In this document: one piece after another, positions 14,875 through 23,483 of the stretch | Numbering within the stretch: the stretch's first letter is position 1 | How the letters are laid out: each line of letters starts with the position of its first letter | Source of the DNA: JBCBKL01 sp038521825 | GTDB taxonomy: Bacteria; Pseudomonadota; Alphaproteobacteria; Rhodobacterales; Rhodobacteraceae | Length of the DNA: 34,958 bases | Direction: 5' to 3' | Assembly (NCBI GenBank): GCA_038521825.1 | Contig: JBCBKL010000030.1 | Location: forward strand, 1 to 34,958 | The notes under the pieces: generated by a model | Told to the model about the DNA's origin: nothing | The model's database searches: none | What the model saw: the letters and a program-made list of their open reading frames with translations, nothing else | Program-made: the position numbers and the translations under genes

Positions 14875-16047
14875 TCAACGCAGGTAGGGCATCGGATCGA
14901 CGCTGTCGAACCCGTCGCGGACTTCGAAGTGGACATAGGATTGGTCGCCGCCCCGAAGCTGCGCAATTGTATCTCCACGATCGACGCTGTCCCCTTTTCG
15001 AACCGAGACCTTGTCGACGTTGGCATAGACCGTCAGCAGGTTATCGGGATGTCGCAGCACGAGGATCGGGACGCCATCCGAGCTTTCGGTGATGGCAGCC
15101 ACTGTCCCGGTATCGGCAGCGATGACCGGATCGCCGGGCGCCCCCTTGATATCGATGCCCTCGTTTCGTCCCTTGGCATATTCACGGATGATGTTGCCCT
15201 TGGCTGGGAGGATCATCCGCGCAGCGGAGGCTTGCGTCGTTTCAAGCTCGACCACCGGCTCTTGCGGCTGGGCTGCCTGAACGGTTGCGGTGTCATCCTC
15301 GGGCAATGGCTTGGACGCGCTCGGCGGTGTCGGTGTGTTGGACCCAACACCGGGGAGGGGCGTTGTTGACACGACCGGCTGTTCTTCCTCGACGGCCGGA
15401 GCGGGCTGTGCTGCAGGGATCAGCAGATACTGGCCCTCACGCACCGCGAAGTCACTGTCGAGGCCGTTCCACTCGGCGATAGAGCGGGCTGGCACGTCAT
15501 AAAGGCGGGCAATCGTATAGGCTGTTTCGCCGCGTTCGACGCGGTGACGGATGGGTTCGTTGACCAGCGGTGGCAGGGCCTGCGCCGTTGGCGTCGCAGG
15601 CGGTGTCACCGCCGCGTTCTCAATAGCTTGTCCGGCAATTGCGGTCACATCAACACCGGGAGTATCGAGTGCCGCCACGGCCACGCGTGGTTCCGCGACC
15701 CGGCGGGGCAGGGCGACGATTTCGCCTTCGCGCAGCGCGGTCGTCGGCCTGACACCGTTGAAGCTGGCCACCTCATCCGCTGGCAACCCGACCCGATCGG
15801 ACACGTTTAGCACCGTGTCGCCACGCTGCGCGACGGCGACCTGGTAGTTCGGATACGAGATTATCCCGCGATCGTCCGGAGGGGGCCGGTCATTTGCCGC
15901 GTTCTGCGCGGCCTCGGTCGTGCTGAAGCCATCGCCGAAGAACCCCCGCATGTCGAAGTCGAGCGGTTGGCCGCAAGCGGACAGCGTAAATCCGGCCATC
16001 GCAAGCAACAGCCCCGACCGCCCAGTGCGTCGTTTCCGAGAAATCAT
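14875..16047 (-). CDS. LysM and degenerate M23 (LytM) lipoprotein, NlpD-like
   Basis: This 390-residue lipoprotein has a lipobox LSAC (Cys25). Two LysM peptidoglycan-binding repeats follow (about 78-130, then RHRVERGETAYTIARLYDVP...YLLIPAA) and a C-terminal M23 domain. The metal ligands are missing: the usual HxxxD region reads NEGIDIKG and the usual HxH reads YVHFEV. It should therefore not cut peptidoglycan itself and probably activates amidases at division, as EnvC and NlpD do. The gene follows surE and pcm, as in many proteobacteria. The ATG at 16047 was chosen because the signal peptide begins there. Confidence 0.93.
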   Translation of the reverse strand: MISRKRRTGRSGLLLAMAGFTLSACGQPLDFDMRGFFGDGFSTTEAAQNAANDRPPPDDRGIISYPNYQVAVAQRGDTVLNVSDRVGLPADEVASFNGVRPTTALREGEIVALPRRVAEPRVAVAALDTPGVDVTAIAGQAIENAAVTPPATPTAQALPPLVNEPIRHRVERGETAYTIARLYDVPARSIAEWNGLDSDFAVREGQYLLIPAAQPAPAVEEEQPVVSTTPLPGVGSNTPTPPSASKPLPEDDTATVQAAQPQEPVVELETTQASAARMILPAKGNIIREYAKGRNEGIDIKGAPGDPVIAADTGTVAAITESSDGVPILVLRHPDNLLTVYANVDKVSVRKGDSVDRGDTIAQLRGGDQSYVHFEVRDGFDSVDPMPYLR

Positions 16048-16106
16048 CTGCTTCGTCCTCTTGCTGCCCCTTCGTTGGCGGGGGCGTTGCGCGATCAAAT
16101 GTCTTT

Positions 16107-16748
16107 CTACTCCCGTCCCAACCCCTCAAGCAGAGGCACGAAACGGACCGGGCGCAGTTCGTCGTAGTCAAATCCGTCTTCGGTCTTGCGGACACGAATA
16201 AGGCTTTGAACAGCATCGGACTGCCCAACCGGTACAACCATGATACCCCCAATCTTGAGTTGCGCCAAGAGCGGGCCTGGCGGATCTTCTGCAGCGGCCG
16301 TCACAAGGATGCGGTCAAAGGGGGCCTGATCGGGCAGACCAAAGCTGCCGTCCCCGACAATCGCCGTGATGTTGTGCAAATTGAGCGCGTCGAACCGCGC
16401 CTGCGCTTCGTTGACCAGCCGTTTGTGCCGGTCAATCGTATAGACGCGGCGGGCCAGCTTCGCGAGGATCGCGGCCTGGTAACCTGAACCGGTTCCGACT
16501 TCGAGCACGGTGTCCCGTGGGCTGATTTGAAGCGCTTGGGTCATCAACCCAACCACTGACGGCTGACTGATCGTCTGCCCACAGGCGATTGGAAGGGGCG
16601 TGTCGTCATAAGCCCGCTCAGCAAACACGCCTGTGACAAATGCCCCGCGATCGACCTCTTCGATGGCTTGTAGCACGCGCGCATCCGTGACCCCGCGCGA
16701 CCGGATCGCGTAGAGGAATTGCATCTTGCGTTCGGCTTCGGGCGTCAT
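16107..16748 (-). CDS. pcm: Protein-L-isoaspartate O-methyltransferase
   Basis: Pcm uses S-adenosylmethionine to methylate isoaspartyl residues in aged proteins and so starts their repair. The 213-residue protein has the substrate region GQTISQPSVVGLMTQAL, SAM motif I VLEVGTGSGYQAAILA and the post-motifs GDGSFGLPDQAPFDRILVTAA and GGIMVVPVG. It overlaps the surE stop by four bases (ATGA). The surE-pcm-nlpD order is common in proteobacteria. Confidence 0.96.
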   Translation of the reverse strand: MTPEAERKMQFLYAIRSRGVTDARVLQAIEEVDRGAFVTGVFAERAYDDTPLPIACGQTISQPSVVGLMTQALQISPRDTVLEVGTGSGYQAAILAKLARRVYTIDRHKRLVNEAQARFDALNLHNITAIVGDGSFGLPDQAPFDRILVTAAAEDPPGPLLAQLKIGGIMVVPVGQSDAVQSLIRVRKTEDGFDYDELRPVRFVPLLEGLGRE

Positions 16749-17530
16749 GTGGCAATGGCCTTGAGCGCATCAAGAGCGGCGTGGTCCGTCAGGTCGGCCC
16801 GCATCGGCGTGACCGAGATGTAGCCGTCGAGATTGACCGCCGCATCGGTTCCGGGCGCAGTGGCTACATGCTGTTTTCCGCCCTGAACCCAAAGGAACTG
16901 TCGCCCTGACGGCGCGGACAAGGGCGCGGTATGAAACCCAGTCCCGGGCCGAAATCCTTGAGGTGCGAGGCGGATGCCTTTGACGTCGGCACCGGGTACC
17001 GGAGGAAAATTCACGTTGAAAAACAGGATATAACCACCGTTCTCGTCTGGTGTTGCATCCAAAATACGGCGCACTGTTTTGGCCCCATGTTGGGCGGCAG
17101 ACTCGAACGTGTTCTCAAGGTCGCGATTGCCGGGCCCGTAATATTGCGACAACGCAATTGACGGGATCCCCTGCAGCGCCCCCTCCATAGCTCCGCCGAG
17201 CGTACCGGAATAAAGCGCATTCTCCGCTGAGTTGTTTCCGCGGTTCACGCCCGACAAGAGCAGGTCGGGCTTCTGATCATTCAGGACATCGTGGATTCCG
17301 GCCAGCACACAATCCGCCGGGCTGCCTTCGCAGGCAAAGCGCCGGTCGCCGATTTTCTGAAACCCCACCGGCCGGGTATAGCTGATGGCGTGACCCACAC
17401 CGGATTGTTCGAAGGCAGGGGCCACTGTCCAGACCTCGCCGGACGGGCCGGCAAGCTCGGTCGCGATGTCGTGCAGCACGGCCAGCCCCGGGGCTGCTAT
17501 GCCGTCATCGTTGGTAATGAGAATGCGCAT
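16745..17530 (-). CDS. surE: 5'/3'-nucleotidase SurE
   Basis: SurE is a metal-dependent phosphatase that removes phosphates from nucleotides under stress. The 261-residue protein begins MRILITNDDG, with the Asp-Asp metal ligands, and has the conserved SGVNRGNNSAENALYSGT and YTRPVG segments. An AGAGG ribosome site precedes the ATG at 17530. It is the first gene of the surE-pcm-lipoprotein operon. Confidence 0.96.
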   Translation of the reverse strand: MRILITNDDGIAAPGLAVLHDIATELAGPSGEVWTVAPAFEQSGVGHAISYTRPVGFQKIGDRRFACEGSPADCVLAGIHDVLNDQKPDLLLSGVNRGNNSAENALYSGTLGGAMEGALQGIPSIALSQYYGPGNRDLENTFESAAQHGAKTVRRILDATPDENGGYILFFNVNFPPVPGADVKGIRLAPQGFRPGTGFHTAPLSAPSGRQFLWVQGGKQHVATAPGTDAAVNLDGYISVTPMRADLTDHAALDALKAIAT

Positions 17531-17547
17531 GTATGCCTCTTTTGAGC

Positions 17548-17576
17548 TTACTAGGCGAGGGCTGCGCGGGCGGCAA
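17548..17576 (-). promoter_or_regulatory. Candidate surE promoter
   Basis: Reading the minus strand, TTGCCG (17571-17576) and TAGTAA (17548-17553) are separated by 17 bases, a usable sigma-70-type spacing, and lie just before the surE ribosome site. The -10 is only fair. Confidence 0.35.
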
Positions 17577-17720
17577 GCGGTGGCTGATCAGGCGGTGCGT
17601 TTTTGTTTGTCGTTGCGGGGCTGCTTCAGATTGGGCGCGGGAGACGATTTGCGTCCGAGCGGAACAAGCATCCGTATCAATACGATCGGCGATTTCCGGC
17701 CGACAGCCGGGATCTGTGCA

Positions 17721-18359
17721 TCAGGAAAGCTGGGCCAGCAGGCGCGTCGCCTCTTCGGCGGGGTCGGCAAGCGCGCTGCGGTCTTCCCCCGGAAAGAACC
17801 GCGCCCGGGTGGCCGTGGGCATCGGACTTGGCGTCATGACGTGCACCCGTGGCCCGATCTTGAACCGCTCGGCGGCCCATGACCGTGCCAGAGCGATTTG
17901 CGCGGCCTTCGTCGCGCCGTAGCAGCCGAAAAACTTGTCTCCGGCATGAGGGTCGTCAAAGAACAGGGCATCGCCTGTCTCGCCCAGCAAGGGCGCGACG
18001 AACTGGATGAGTGTGGCGGACGCGGCCAAATTGCAAGCGAGGGACTTCGCCATATCTTTTGCGTCGATATGATCGGCGGGCGCGAGCGGCGCGGCGTGGA
18101 TCGCGGTATGTGCCCAGAGGTCGAGGCTGCCCCAGCGATCAAAGATCCCACGGCACAGCGTAGCCATCGCATCGGCATCCGTGATGTCCATCGGTGCAAG
18201 GGTGGCCGAACCGCCCACTGTCTGGATCCGATCATCCAACTCTTCGAGAGCGCCCGTGGTCTTGCCGACCGCGATGATGTGATGTGTTGGTGCCAGCGTC
18301 AGGGCGAGGGCCGCGCCCAAGCCACGGGATGCGCCGGTAATCAGGGCTGTCTTGGTCAT
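17721..18359 (-). CDS. SDR-family oxidoreductase-like protein with atypical active site
   Basis: This 212-residue Rossmann protein has the NAD(P) motif TGASRGLG (8-15) and the catalytic pair YGATK (Tyr147, Lys151). The Ser normally 13 residues before the Tyr is absent (the region reads FFDDPHAGDKFF), and the NNAG motif reads HTAI. It may be a weak or altered dehydrogenase, or only a cofactor binder. It is the last gene of the purF-side cluster on the minus strand. The fold is sure; the activity is unknown. Confidence 0.85.
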   Translation of the reverse strand: MTKTALITGASRGLGAALALTLAPTHHIIAVGKTTGALEELDDRIQTVGGSATLAPMDITDADAMATLCRGIFDRWGSLDLWAHTAIHAAPLAPADHIDAKDMAKSLACNLAASATLIQFVAPLLGETGDALFFDDPHAGDKFFGCYGATKAAQIALARSWAAERFKIGPRVHVMTPSPMPTATRARFFPGEDRSALADPAEEATRLLAQLS

Positions 18360-18413
18360 GCGGCGCGGTTTGGCCGTTGGTCACCGGAAGGTCAAGCGTG
18401 AAGCATCTCTCGC

Positions 18414-18734
18414 TTAACCTGCCGCCCTGAAAGTTGGGAGTTCCAGCCAGACTGGCTCGCCATTCTGCATGAACAAGAGCCGTCCATCCTCAATGTCGAT
18501 CACCCGTCCTAGCCCGAAACTGTCACCGACGCCGATGCGGCGGATATGACCCGCAGGGCTGCGCAGCAATGCCTGTTTGTTGGCATCGGTGCCGAACGTG
18601 CCCAAGAGGACAAAATGGCGAAAGCTCAAGGTACTGCGCCGCGTTGCAAGCTGCGCGGTTCGATCACTGATATTCACTGGTATTTCCATTTGTGCGAGTG
18701 GTGGGCGTTGTGGAACAGACTGGTCAGATAGCAT
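18414..18734 (-). CDS. Small hypothetical protein with GspC/PilP HR-like segment
   Basis: This 106-residue protein has an AGGA ribosome site before the ATG at 18734. Its core, FVLLGTFGTDANKQALLRSPAGHIRRIGVGDSFG cut by GRVIDIEDGRLLF, resembles the small beta domain of GspC/PilP proteins (secretion and pilus assembly), which read 'LLGTF...R...G...V.V..I..D.V'. No signal or membrane helix is present, so it is not a normal GspC. The likeness is weak and the function unknown. Confidence 0.6.
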   Translation of the reverse strand: MLSDQSVPQRPPLAQMEIPVNISDRTAQLATRRSTLSFRHFVLLGTFGTDANKQALLRSPAGHIRRIGVGDSFGLGRVIDIEDGRLLFMQNGEPVWLELPTFRAAG

Positions 18735-18807
18735 CAGGTCCTAGCCTCTGACAGGGGAGTCCTTACGTCATTGCTAACGACTTTTTTCGTAGGCGGTCAG
18801 CCACCTG

Positions 18808-19221
18808 CTACGCGCCGACTGCGGCGGATTTTCGCCCGCGATGGTAGGTGAATGCCAGCGCCCCAAGGTGCCGCAAGGCCTTCTGCGGCAGGCCATCCTG
18901 AAGCTTCAGATGCAGGCTACGGTTCCCGCTGAACCGAAAGGCGTCCGGATAGATCTCGCGCATCGTTTCGGACAAGTTCGTCTGGCAATGAACGAAGATA
19001 CCGATCTCGTCCTGCTGATCTTCGGACCAAGAAACTCGGAGTGTCGTACCGCCTTTGCAGGGGCGCCATGACGGTTCGTTCCATTTGAGGCTCTCGCCCA
19101 GCTCGCACCCGACGTCATCGGCAGCCTGAAAGAGGATCGTGCGGATTTCGATCAGACGGGTCTGCGCTGTTTCGGGCCAATGCGCGATGCGATTCAGGAT
19201 CTGGGGCGCGACCGGCTGCAT
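18808..19221 (-). CDS. DUF1801 domain protein
   Basis: This 137-residue soluble protein fits the DUF1801/YdhG-like family, with LIEIRTILFQAADDVGCELGESLKW, an iron-chaperone-like fold region and SGNRSLHLKLQDGLPQKALRHLGALAFTYH. No catalytic motif is visible and the role is unknown. It sits in the same direction as DUF2199 upstream, 43 bases away. Confidence 0.8.
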   Translation of the reverse strand: MQPVAPQILNRIAHWPETAQTRLIEIRTILFQAADDVGCELGESLKWNEPSWRPCKGGTTLRVSWSEDQQDEIGIFVHCQTNLSETMREIYPDAFRFSGNRSLHLKLQDGLPQKALRHLGALAFTYHRGRKSAAVGA

Positions 19222-19264
19222 GGGCTCAACTTATTATGGCCTACTGACAGGATCCGACAGCGGA

Positions 19265-19840
19265 TCAGGCATCGGCGAGATGCGGCCTGATGTCCGTCCC
19301 GGCTGCTGCATAGAGGTCCAGCAAGCGGTCAAAGGTAATCCCCTCGCGCTGCGCCGTCGCCAGCGGATGCCTGTCTTCGTGGACCCAAAGCACAGGTCGA
19401 TCCCCGCCGTCGCCGGTTTCCAGACCGCAGGGCAACCAGTCTTCAGTGGCCCAGCCGGGCAAATCGTTCATCAACCACGCAAAGCAACCGGGAAAGTCTG
19501 AGTAGTCGTCGTTTTGCCAGGCGTTGACATACGCGTTGAAATTCTCATCCTTTACGCTGGCCCACACACCATAGGCAAAACTCTGGTCGGAACCGAGGAC
19601 CGGAAGCGGCAGAATACAGCGGATGTAGTAGCCGCCAGCGAAAGCGCAGAGATCCGAACTGAGCTTGTCTTGGCCGACAACCAGTGTCTCCTGATCCGTG
19701 TCCCTCAGACTGCCGTGAGGCCACGGATCGGGGTGGTCGCACCCGATGTCGAAAACACCCCCGAAGGTCTGCCCGCAGCATGGGCATTCAAACTCCCGAT
19801 CGTTGAAGCGCTTCCAACGTCTGTCGTTGGCCAGATTCAT
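19265..19840 (-). CDS. DUF2199 domain protein
   Basis: This 191-residue protein begins with a Cys-rich ECPCCGQTFGG likely zinc site, as in DUF2199. The rest is mixed alpha/beta with many aromatic residues (NDDYSDFPGCFAWLMNDLPG). The role is unknown. It starts inside the purF stop codon (ATGA, 4-base overlap), so it is translated after purF. Confidence 0.85.
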   Translation of the reverse strand: MNLANDRRWKRFNDREFECPCCGQTFGGVFDIGCDHPDPWPHGSLRDTDQETLVVGQDKLSSDLCAFAGGYYIRCILPLPVLGSDQSFAYGVWASVKDENFNAYVNAWQNDDYSDFPGCFAWLMNDLPGWATEDWLPCGLETGDGGDRPVLWVHEDRHPLATAQREGITFDRLLDLYAAAGTDIRPHLADA

Positions 19841-21306
19841 TCGGCCGCTTTCATCTGAAATCCCTTGCGGATCATGTCAGCGGGTTCGACAGGATATTCG
19901 CCGCTGAAACACGCATCGCAATATTGGGGTGCTTGCGCGTCCCGGCCCTTCGCTTCTCCAACCGCACGATAGAGGCCGTCGAGCGTAATGAATTTCAGGC
20001 TATCGACGGACAGATGTTCCCGCATCTCTTCTTCCGACATGGTCGCGGCCAGCAGTTTTTCGCGTTGCGGGGTATCGACGCCGTAGAAGCAAGGCCATGC
20101 CGTCGGTGGTGAAGCGATACGGAAATGGACTTCCTCCGCACCCGCATCCAGGATCATTTCCTTGATCTTGCGGCTTGTCGTCCCGCGCACCACGCTGTCA
20201 TCGACCAGAACAACCCGTTTGCCCCGGATAAGGGCGCGGTTGACATTGAGCTTGAGCCGAACGCCCATGTTCCGGATCTGCTCGGTCGGCTCGATGAACG
20301 TCCGGCCCATATACTGGTTGCGGATGATCCCCATGCCATAGGGGATGCCGGACTGACGGGCGAAACCGATGGCCGCTGGTGTGCCGCTGTCGGGCACCGG
20401 GCAGACAAGGTCGGCCTCGACCGGACTTTCCTTGGCCAGTTCCACCCCGATCGCCTCGCGCGTCTCATATACACTGCGTCCACCAAGGATGCTGTCGGGA
20501 CGGCTGAAATACACATGCTCGAAGATGCAGAAGCGAGCCTGGGCAGGGCGGAAGGGCCGCAGGCTTTCGATCCCGGCGTCGGTGATGACTACCATCTCGC
20601 CCGGTTCGATCTCGCGTACGAACTCGGCCCCGATGATATCCAGGGCGCAGGTTTCGGAACTCAGCGCCCAGCCATCGCCGACCTTACCAAGAACCAGCGG
20701 ACGCACGCCCAGCGGATCACGGACCCCGATCAGCTTGGTGCGGGTCATGGCGACGATGGAAAACGCGCCTTCGACACGCCGCAGGGCGTCTTCCATCCGT
20801 TCAGGGATGTTCCGCTGCAGTGACCGGGCCATCAGATGGATGATGCATTCGCTGTCCGAAGACGATTGGAAAATACTGCCGCGCTCAATCAGCTCGCGCC
20901 GCAGGGCGTCAGCGTTGGTGATATTGCCGTTATGGGCAATGGCCGCGCCGCCCATGGCGAATTCACCAAAAAAAGGCTGCACGTCGCGAATCGCGGTATG
21001 GCCTTTCGACCCGGTCGTGGAATAGCGAACGTGCCCGATTGACAGCTCGCCCGGCAGGGTCTCCATGACCTTTTGGCTGGTAAAGGTATCGCGAACATAG
21101 CCGAAACGCCGGGCCGAGTTGAAACCCTGTTCCGGGTCATGGGCGACAATGCCCCCGGCCTCTTGCCCACGGTGTTGCAGCGCATGAAGGCCGAGCGCCA
21201 CGAAATTCGCCGCATCCCGCGTTCCGATGACGCCGAAGATGCCACATTCCTCTTTCAGTTTGTCATCGTCGAACGGGTGCGCAGGCGGGAGAAGGGCGTC
21301 TGTCAC
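19837..21306 (-). CDS. purF: Amidophosphoribosyltransferase
   Basis: PurF makes phosphoribosylamine from PRPP and glutamine, the first step of purine synthesis. It has the N-terminal glutaminase with catalytic Cys in EECGIFGVIG, TGSKGHTAIRDVQPFF and the AHNGNITNA loop. The C-terminal PRTase has VVLVDDSVVRGTTSRKI (PRPP loop). The length is about 489 residues from the GTG at 21306, normal for the family; a longer frame upstream has no family match. I chose the GTG because the conserved LKEECGIFG is about 20 residues after it and a GGAG precedes it at a somewhat long distance. Confidence 0.94.
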   Translation of the reverse strand: MTDALLPPAHPFDDDKLKEECGIFGVIGTRDAANFVALGLHALQHRGQEAGGIVAHDPEQGFNSARRFGYVRDTFTSQKVMETLPGELSIGHVRYSTTGSKGHTAIRDVQPFFGEFAMGGAAIAHNGNITNADALRRELIERGSIFQSSSDSECIIHLMARSLQRNIPERMEDALRRVEGAFSIVAMTRTKLIGVRDPLGVRPLVLGKVGDGWALSSETCALDIIGAEFVREIEPGEMVVITDAGIESLRPFRPAQARFCIFEHVYFSRPDSILGGRSVYETREAIGVELAKESPVEADLVCPVPDSGTPAAIGFARQSGIPYGMGIIRNQYMGRTFIEPTEQIRNMGVRLKLNVNRALIRGKRVVLVDDSVVRGTTSRKIKEMILDAGAEEVHFRIASPPTAWPCFYGVDTPQREKLLAATMSEEEMREHLSVDSLKFITLDGLYRAVGEAKGRDAQAPQYCDACFSGEYPVEPADMIRKGFQMKAAE

Positions 21307-21397
21307 GGTGGGGGCAGCTCCGAATCCGATAGGGCTCGGGGGTGATCTACCAAGCCCTGCCAGCAGTGTCACGAAAGGATCACATTTCAAGCGATGC

Positions 21398-21447
21398 GGT
21401 TGCCGCGTCTTGAGGCATCGAAGCCGAGAGCAGGCAACCATTGGTTG
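21398..21447. promoter_or_regulatory. Inverted repeats between cvpA and purF
   Basis: CAACCATTGGTTG (21435-21447) is a perfect 13-base palindrome around a central T. GGCAACC (21433-21439) also pairs with GGTTGCC (21398-21404) across 28 bases. They lie 92-141 bases before the purF start, where a promoter or leader structure would be expected. This could be a purine operator; no known PurR site is matched. Confidence 0.4.
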
Positions 21448-21496
21448 GTAGGTTCACGAGCCGTGCCACTGAAACCCTGCAAACGGGCCGACAGTA

Positions 21497-22051
21497 TCAC
21501 TCGTTGCAGTTCGCAATCAGCGTTTCGTACTGGCGGGTCAGCCAGCCAAGCGCCTCTTCCGGGTTTTGCTCTTGGATCTGCGCGGTCAGTTGGCCAAAAA
21601 CCTCGGCAGACCGGCTTTCGTCGACGATCGTGTATTCGGCACCTGTCACGACCTGATCGTAGACGAAGAACGCAATGGCCACGAGCAGCACACCGCGTAA
21701 GACGCCGAACAGAAAGCCGAACCCCTGATCAATGCCGCCCAGGGCCGAGCGTTGCACAATGGATGAAAAGAGCGGCGTGAAGAGCGATACGATGATCAGC
21801 GCCAGCGCCAGGATCAGGAAAAACGCCCCAATGATCGACAGTTCGCAGTTTCCGGCGATGAATTCGTTGATCACCGGTATTTCCTGCATCAGCGGCTCCG
21901 CCTGCGGCGCAAAGATGTACGCAACGATCGCTGCGATGACCCATGCGGCGATGGCCATGACCTCGCGCACGAAACCGCGACTGAAGGCCAGCAAGGCCGA
22001 GATAACGACGACGACGGCGACGACCCCGTCAATGATGGTCAAGTCTTCCAT
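21497..22051 (-). CDS. cvpA: CvpA family inner-membrane protein
   Basis: This 184-residue protein has four hydrophobic segments and the CvpA pattern IIDGVVAVVVVISALLAFSRGFVREV and GGIDQGFGFLFGVLRGVLLVA. CvpA is found next to purF in many bacteria and is needed for colicin V production in E. coli, with links to envelope stress tolerance. The 190-base gap to purF holds no other gene but two inverted repeats. Confidence 0.95.
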   Translation of the reverse strand: MEDLTIIDGVVAVVVVISALLAFSRGFVREVMAIAAWVIAAIVAYIFAPQAEPLMQEIPVINEFIAGNCELSIIGAFFLILALALIIVSLFTPLFSSIVQRSALGGIDQGFGFLFGVLRGVLLVAIAFFVYDQVVTGAEYTIVDESRSAEVFGQLTAQIQEQNPEEALGWLTRQYETLIANCNE

Positions 22052-22087
22052 GAGACCGCGTCCTTTTCATTGTCCTGCCCGCGGCGC

Positions 22088-23452
22088 TTATCCCGCGCCG
22101 AATACTTCGCCTACAAAGCCGGTGAGGTCGCTCATCGCGTCGAGCGTAATGCCCGTTGCGCCCTGCGCCTTTCCGCCTTTTGCGGCAATTGCTTTCGAAA
22201 AACCAAGTTTTTGGGCTTCTTTCAACCGATTTTCGGTCTGAGGCGCTGGACGGAGCGCTCCGGAGAGGCTCAGTTCCCCGAAAACCACACAATCGGCGGG
22301 CAGGGCGGCGTCTTCGCGCGCACTCAGCAGAGCAGCGGCCACGGCCAGATCGGCGGCCGGTTCGCTGATTTTCAGCCCGCCCGCGACATTCAGATAAACG
22401 TCGAGCCCCGCAAAGGGGATGCCGCACCGTGCTTCCAACACGGCAAGGATCATGGCGAGCCGCCCGCTATCCCAACCGACAACCGTGCGCCGGGCCTGTG
22501 CATGAGGTGAAGGGGCCACAAGGGCCTGGAATTCGACCAGAACCGGCCTTGTGCCCTCGATCCCGGCAAAAACGACGGAACCGGGCGACGGCTCGCCGCG
22601 CTCTGACAAAAAGAGGGCGGAGGGGTTTAGTACTTCATCCAGGCCCTTGCCCGTCATTTCAAAGACACCGATTTCGTCCGCAGGGCCAAACCGGTTCTTA
22701 ACCGCCCGCAAGATGCGGAACTGGTGCCCGCGTTCGCCTTCGAAGTATAGAACCGTATCGACCATGTGCTCGACCACACGCGGTCCGGCAATCTGACCCT
22801 CTTTCGTAACGTGGCCCACCAGGATGACGCTGATCCCCTTGCGTTTGGCGAAGGTAGTCAACTCATGGGCCGCCGATCGGACCTGAGACACCGAGCCGGG
22901 CGCGCTGTCGACGGTGTCGAGCCACATGGTCTGGATCGAATCGATGATCGCCAGATCGGGGGCTTCGGTTTCGAGCGTGGTCAGGATGTTGCGCAGATTG
23001 GTGTCAGCGGCGAGTTTGACCGGCGCATCGGCCAGCCCCAGCCGCTGGGCCCGCATGCGGACTTGGGCGCTGGCTTCCTCACCGCTGACGTAGACCGTCT
23101 TGAGCCCCGATTGCGCGAACCGTGCCACCGCCTGCAGCAGCAGTGTCGATTTGCCGATGCCCGGATCACCACCGACGAGGATCGCCGACGCCGGAACCAG
23201 CCCGCCGCCCAGTACGCGGTCGAACTCACCAATGCCCGACCCAGTCCGGGGCGGGGGTGCTTCCTGCGTTTTGAGATCGCTCAGGGCAACTGGAGTGCCG
23301 CGCTTGTTCCCCAGTCCTTTTGATGAAGAACCTGCGCTAAGACCCTGATCTTCCTGAATGGTGTTCCATTCGCCACAGGCATCGCAGCGCCCCGACCACT
23401 TGGTGAAGGATGCGCCGCAGGCCGAGCATAGGAAACTGGGTGTCTTTGCCAT
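22088..23452 (-). CDS. radA: DNA repair protein RadA
   Basis: RadA is a RecA-like ATPase that drives branch migration in recombinational repair. The 454-residue protein has a C4 zinc finger (Cys9, Cys12, Cys23, Cys26), Walker A GGDPGIGKST (94-103), the KNRFGPADEIGVFEM motif and a C-terminal Lon-like domain (GLDVYLNVAGGLKISEPAADL). The frame extends upstream, but the zinc finger just after the ATG at 23452 fixes the start. Confidence 0.96.
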   Translation of the reverse strand: MAKTPSFLCSACGASFTKWSGRCDACGEWNTIQEDQGLSAGSSSKGLGNKRGTPVALSDLKTQEAPPPRTGSGIGEFDRVLGGGLVPASAILVGGDPGIGKSTLLLQAVARFAQSGLKTVYVSGEEASAQVRMRAQRLGLADAPVKLAADTNLRNILTTLETEAPDLAIIDSIQTMWLDTVDSAPGSVSQVRSAAHELTTFAKRKGISVILVGHVTKEGQIAGPRVVEHMVDTVLYFEGERGHQFRILRAVKNRFGPADEIGVFEMTGKGLDEVLNPSALFLSERGEPSPGSVVFAGIEGTRPVLVEFQALVAPSPHAQARRTVVGWDSGRLAMILAVLEARCGIPFAGLDVYLNVAGGLKISEPAADLAVAAALLSAREDAALPADCVVFGELSLSGALRPAPQTENRLKEAQKLGFSKAIAAKGGKAQGATGITLDAMSDLTGFVGEVFGAG

Positions 23453-23483
23453 GAACGCGGTGTGCCCTGTGCAGCAGCCAAGG

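Noticed and set aside
18780..18830. T run next to CGTAG...CTACG as a terminator
   Set aside because: The T run is on the wrong side for either strand: minus-strand transcripts would read A after the stem.
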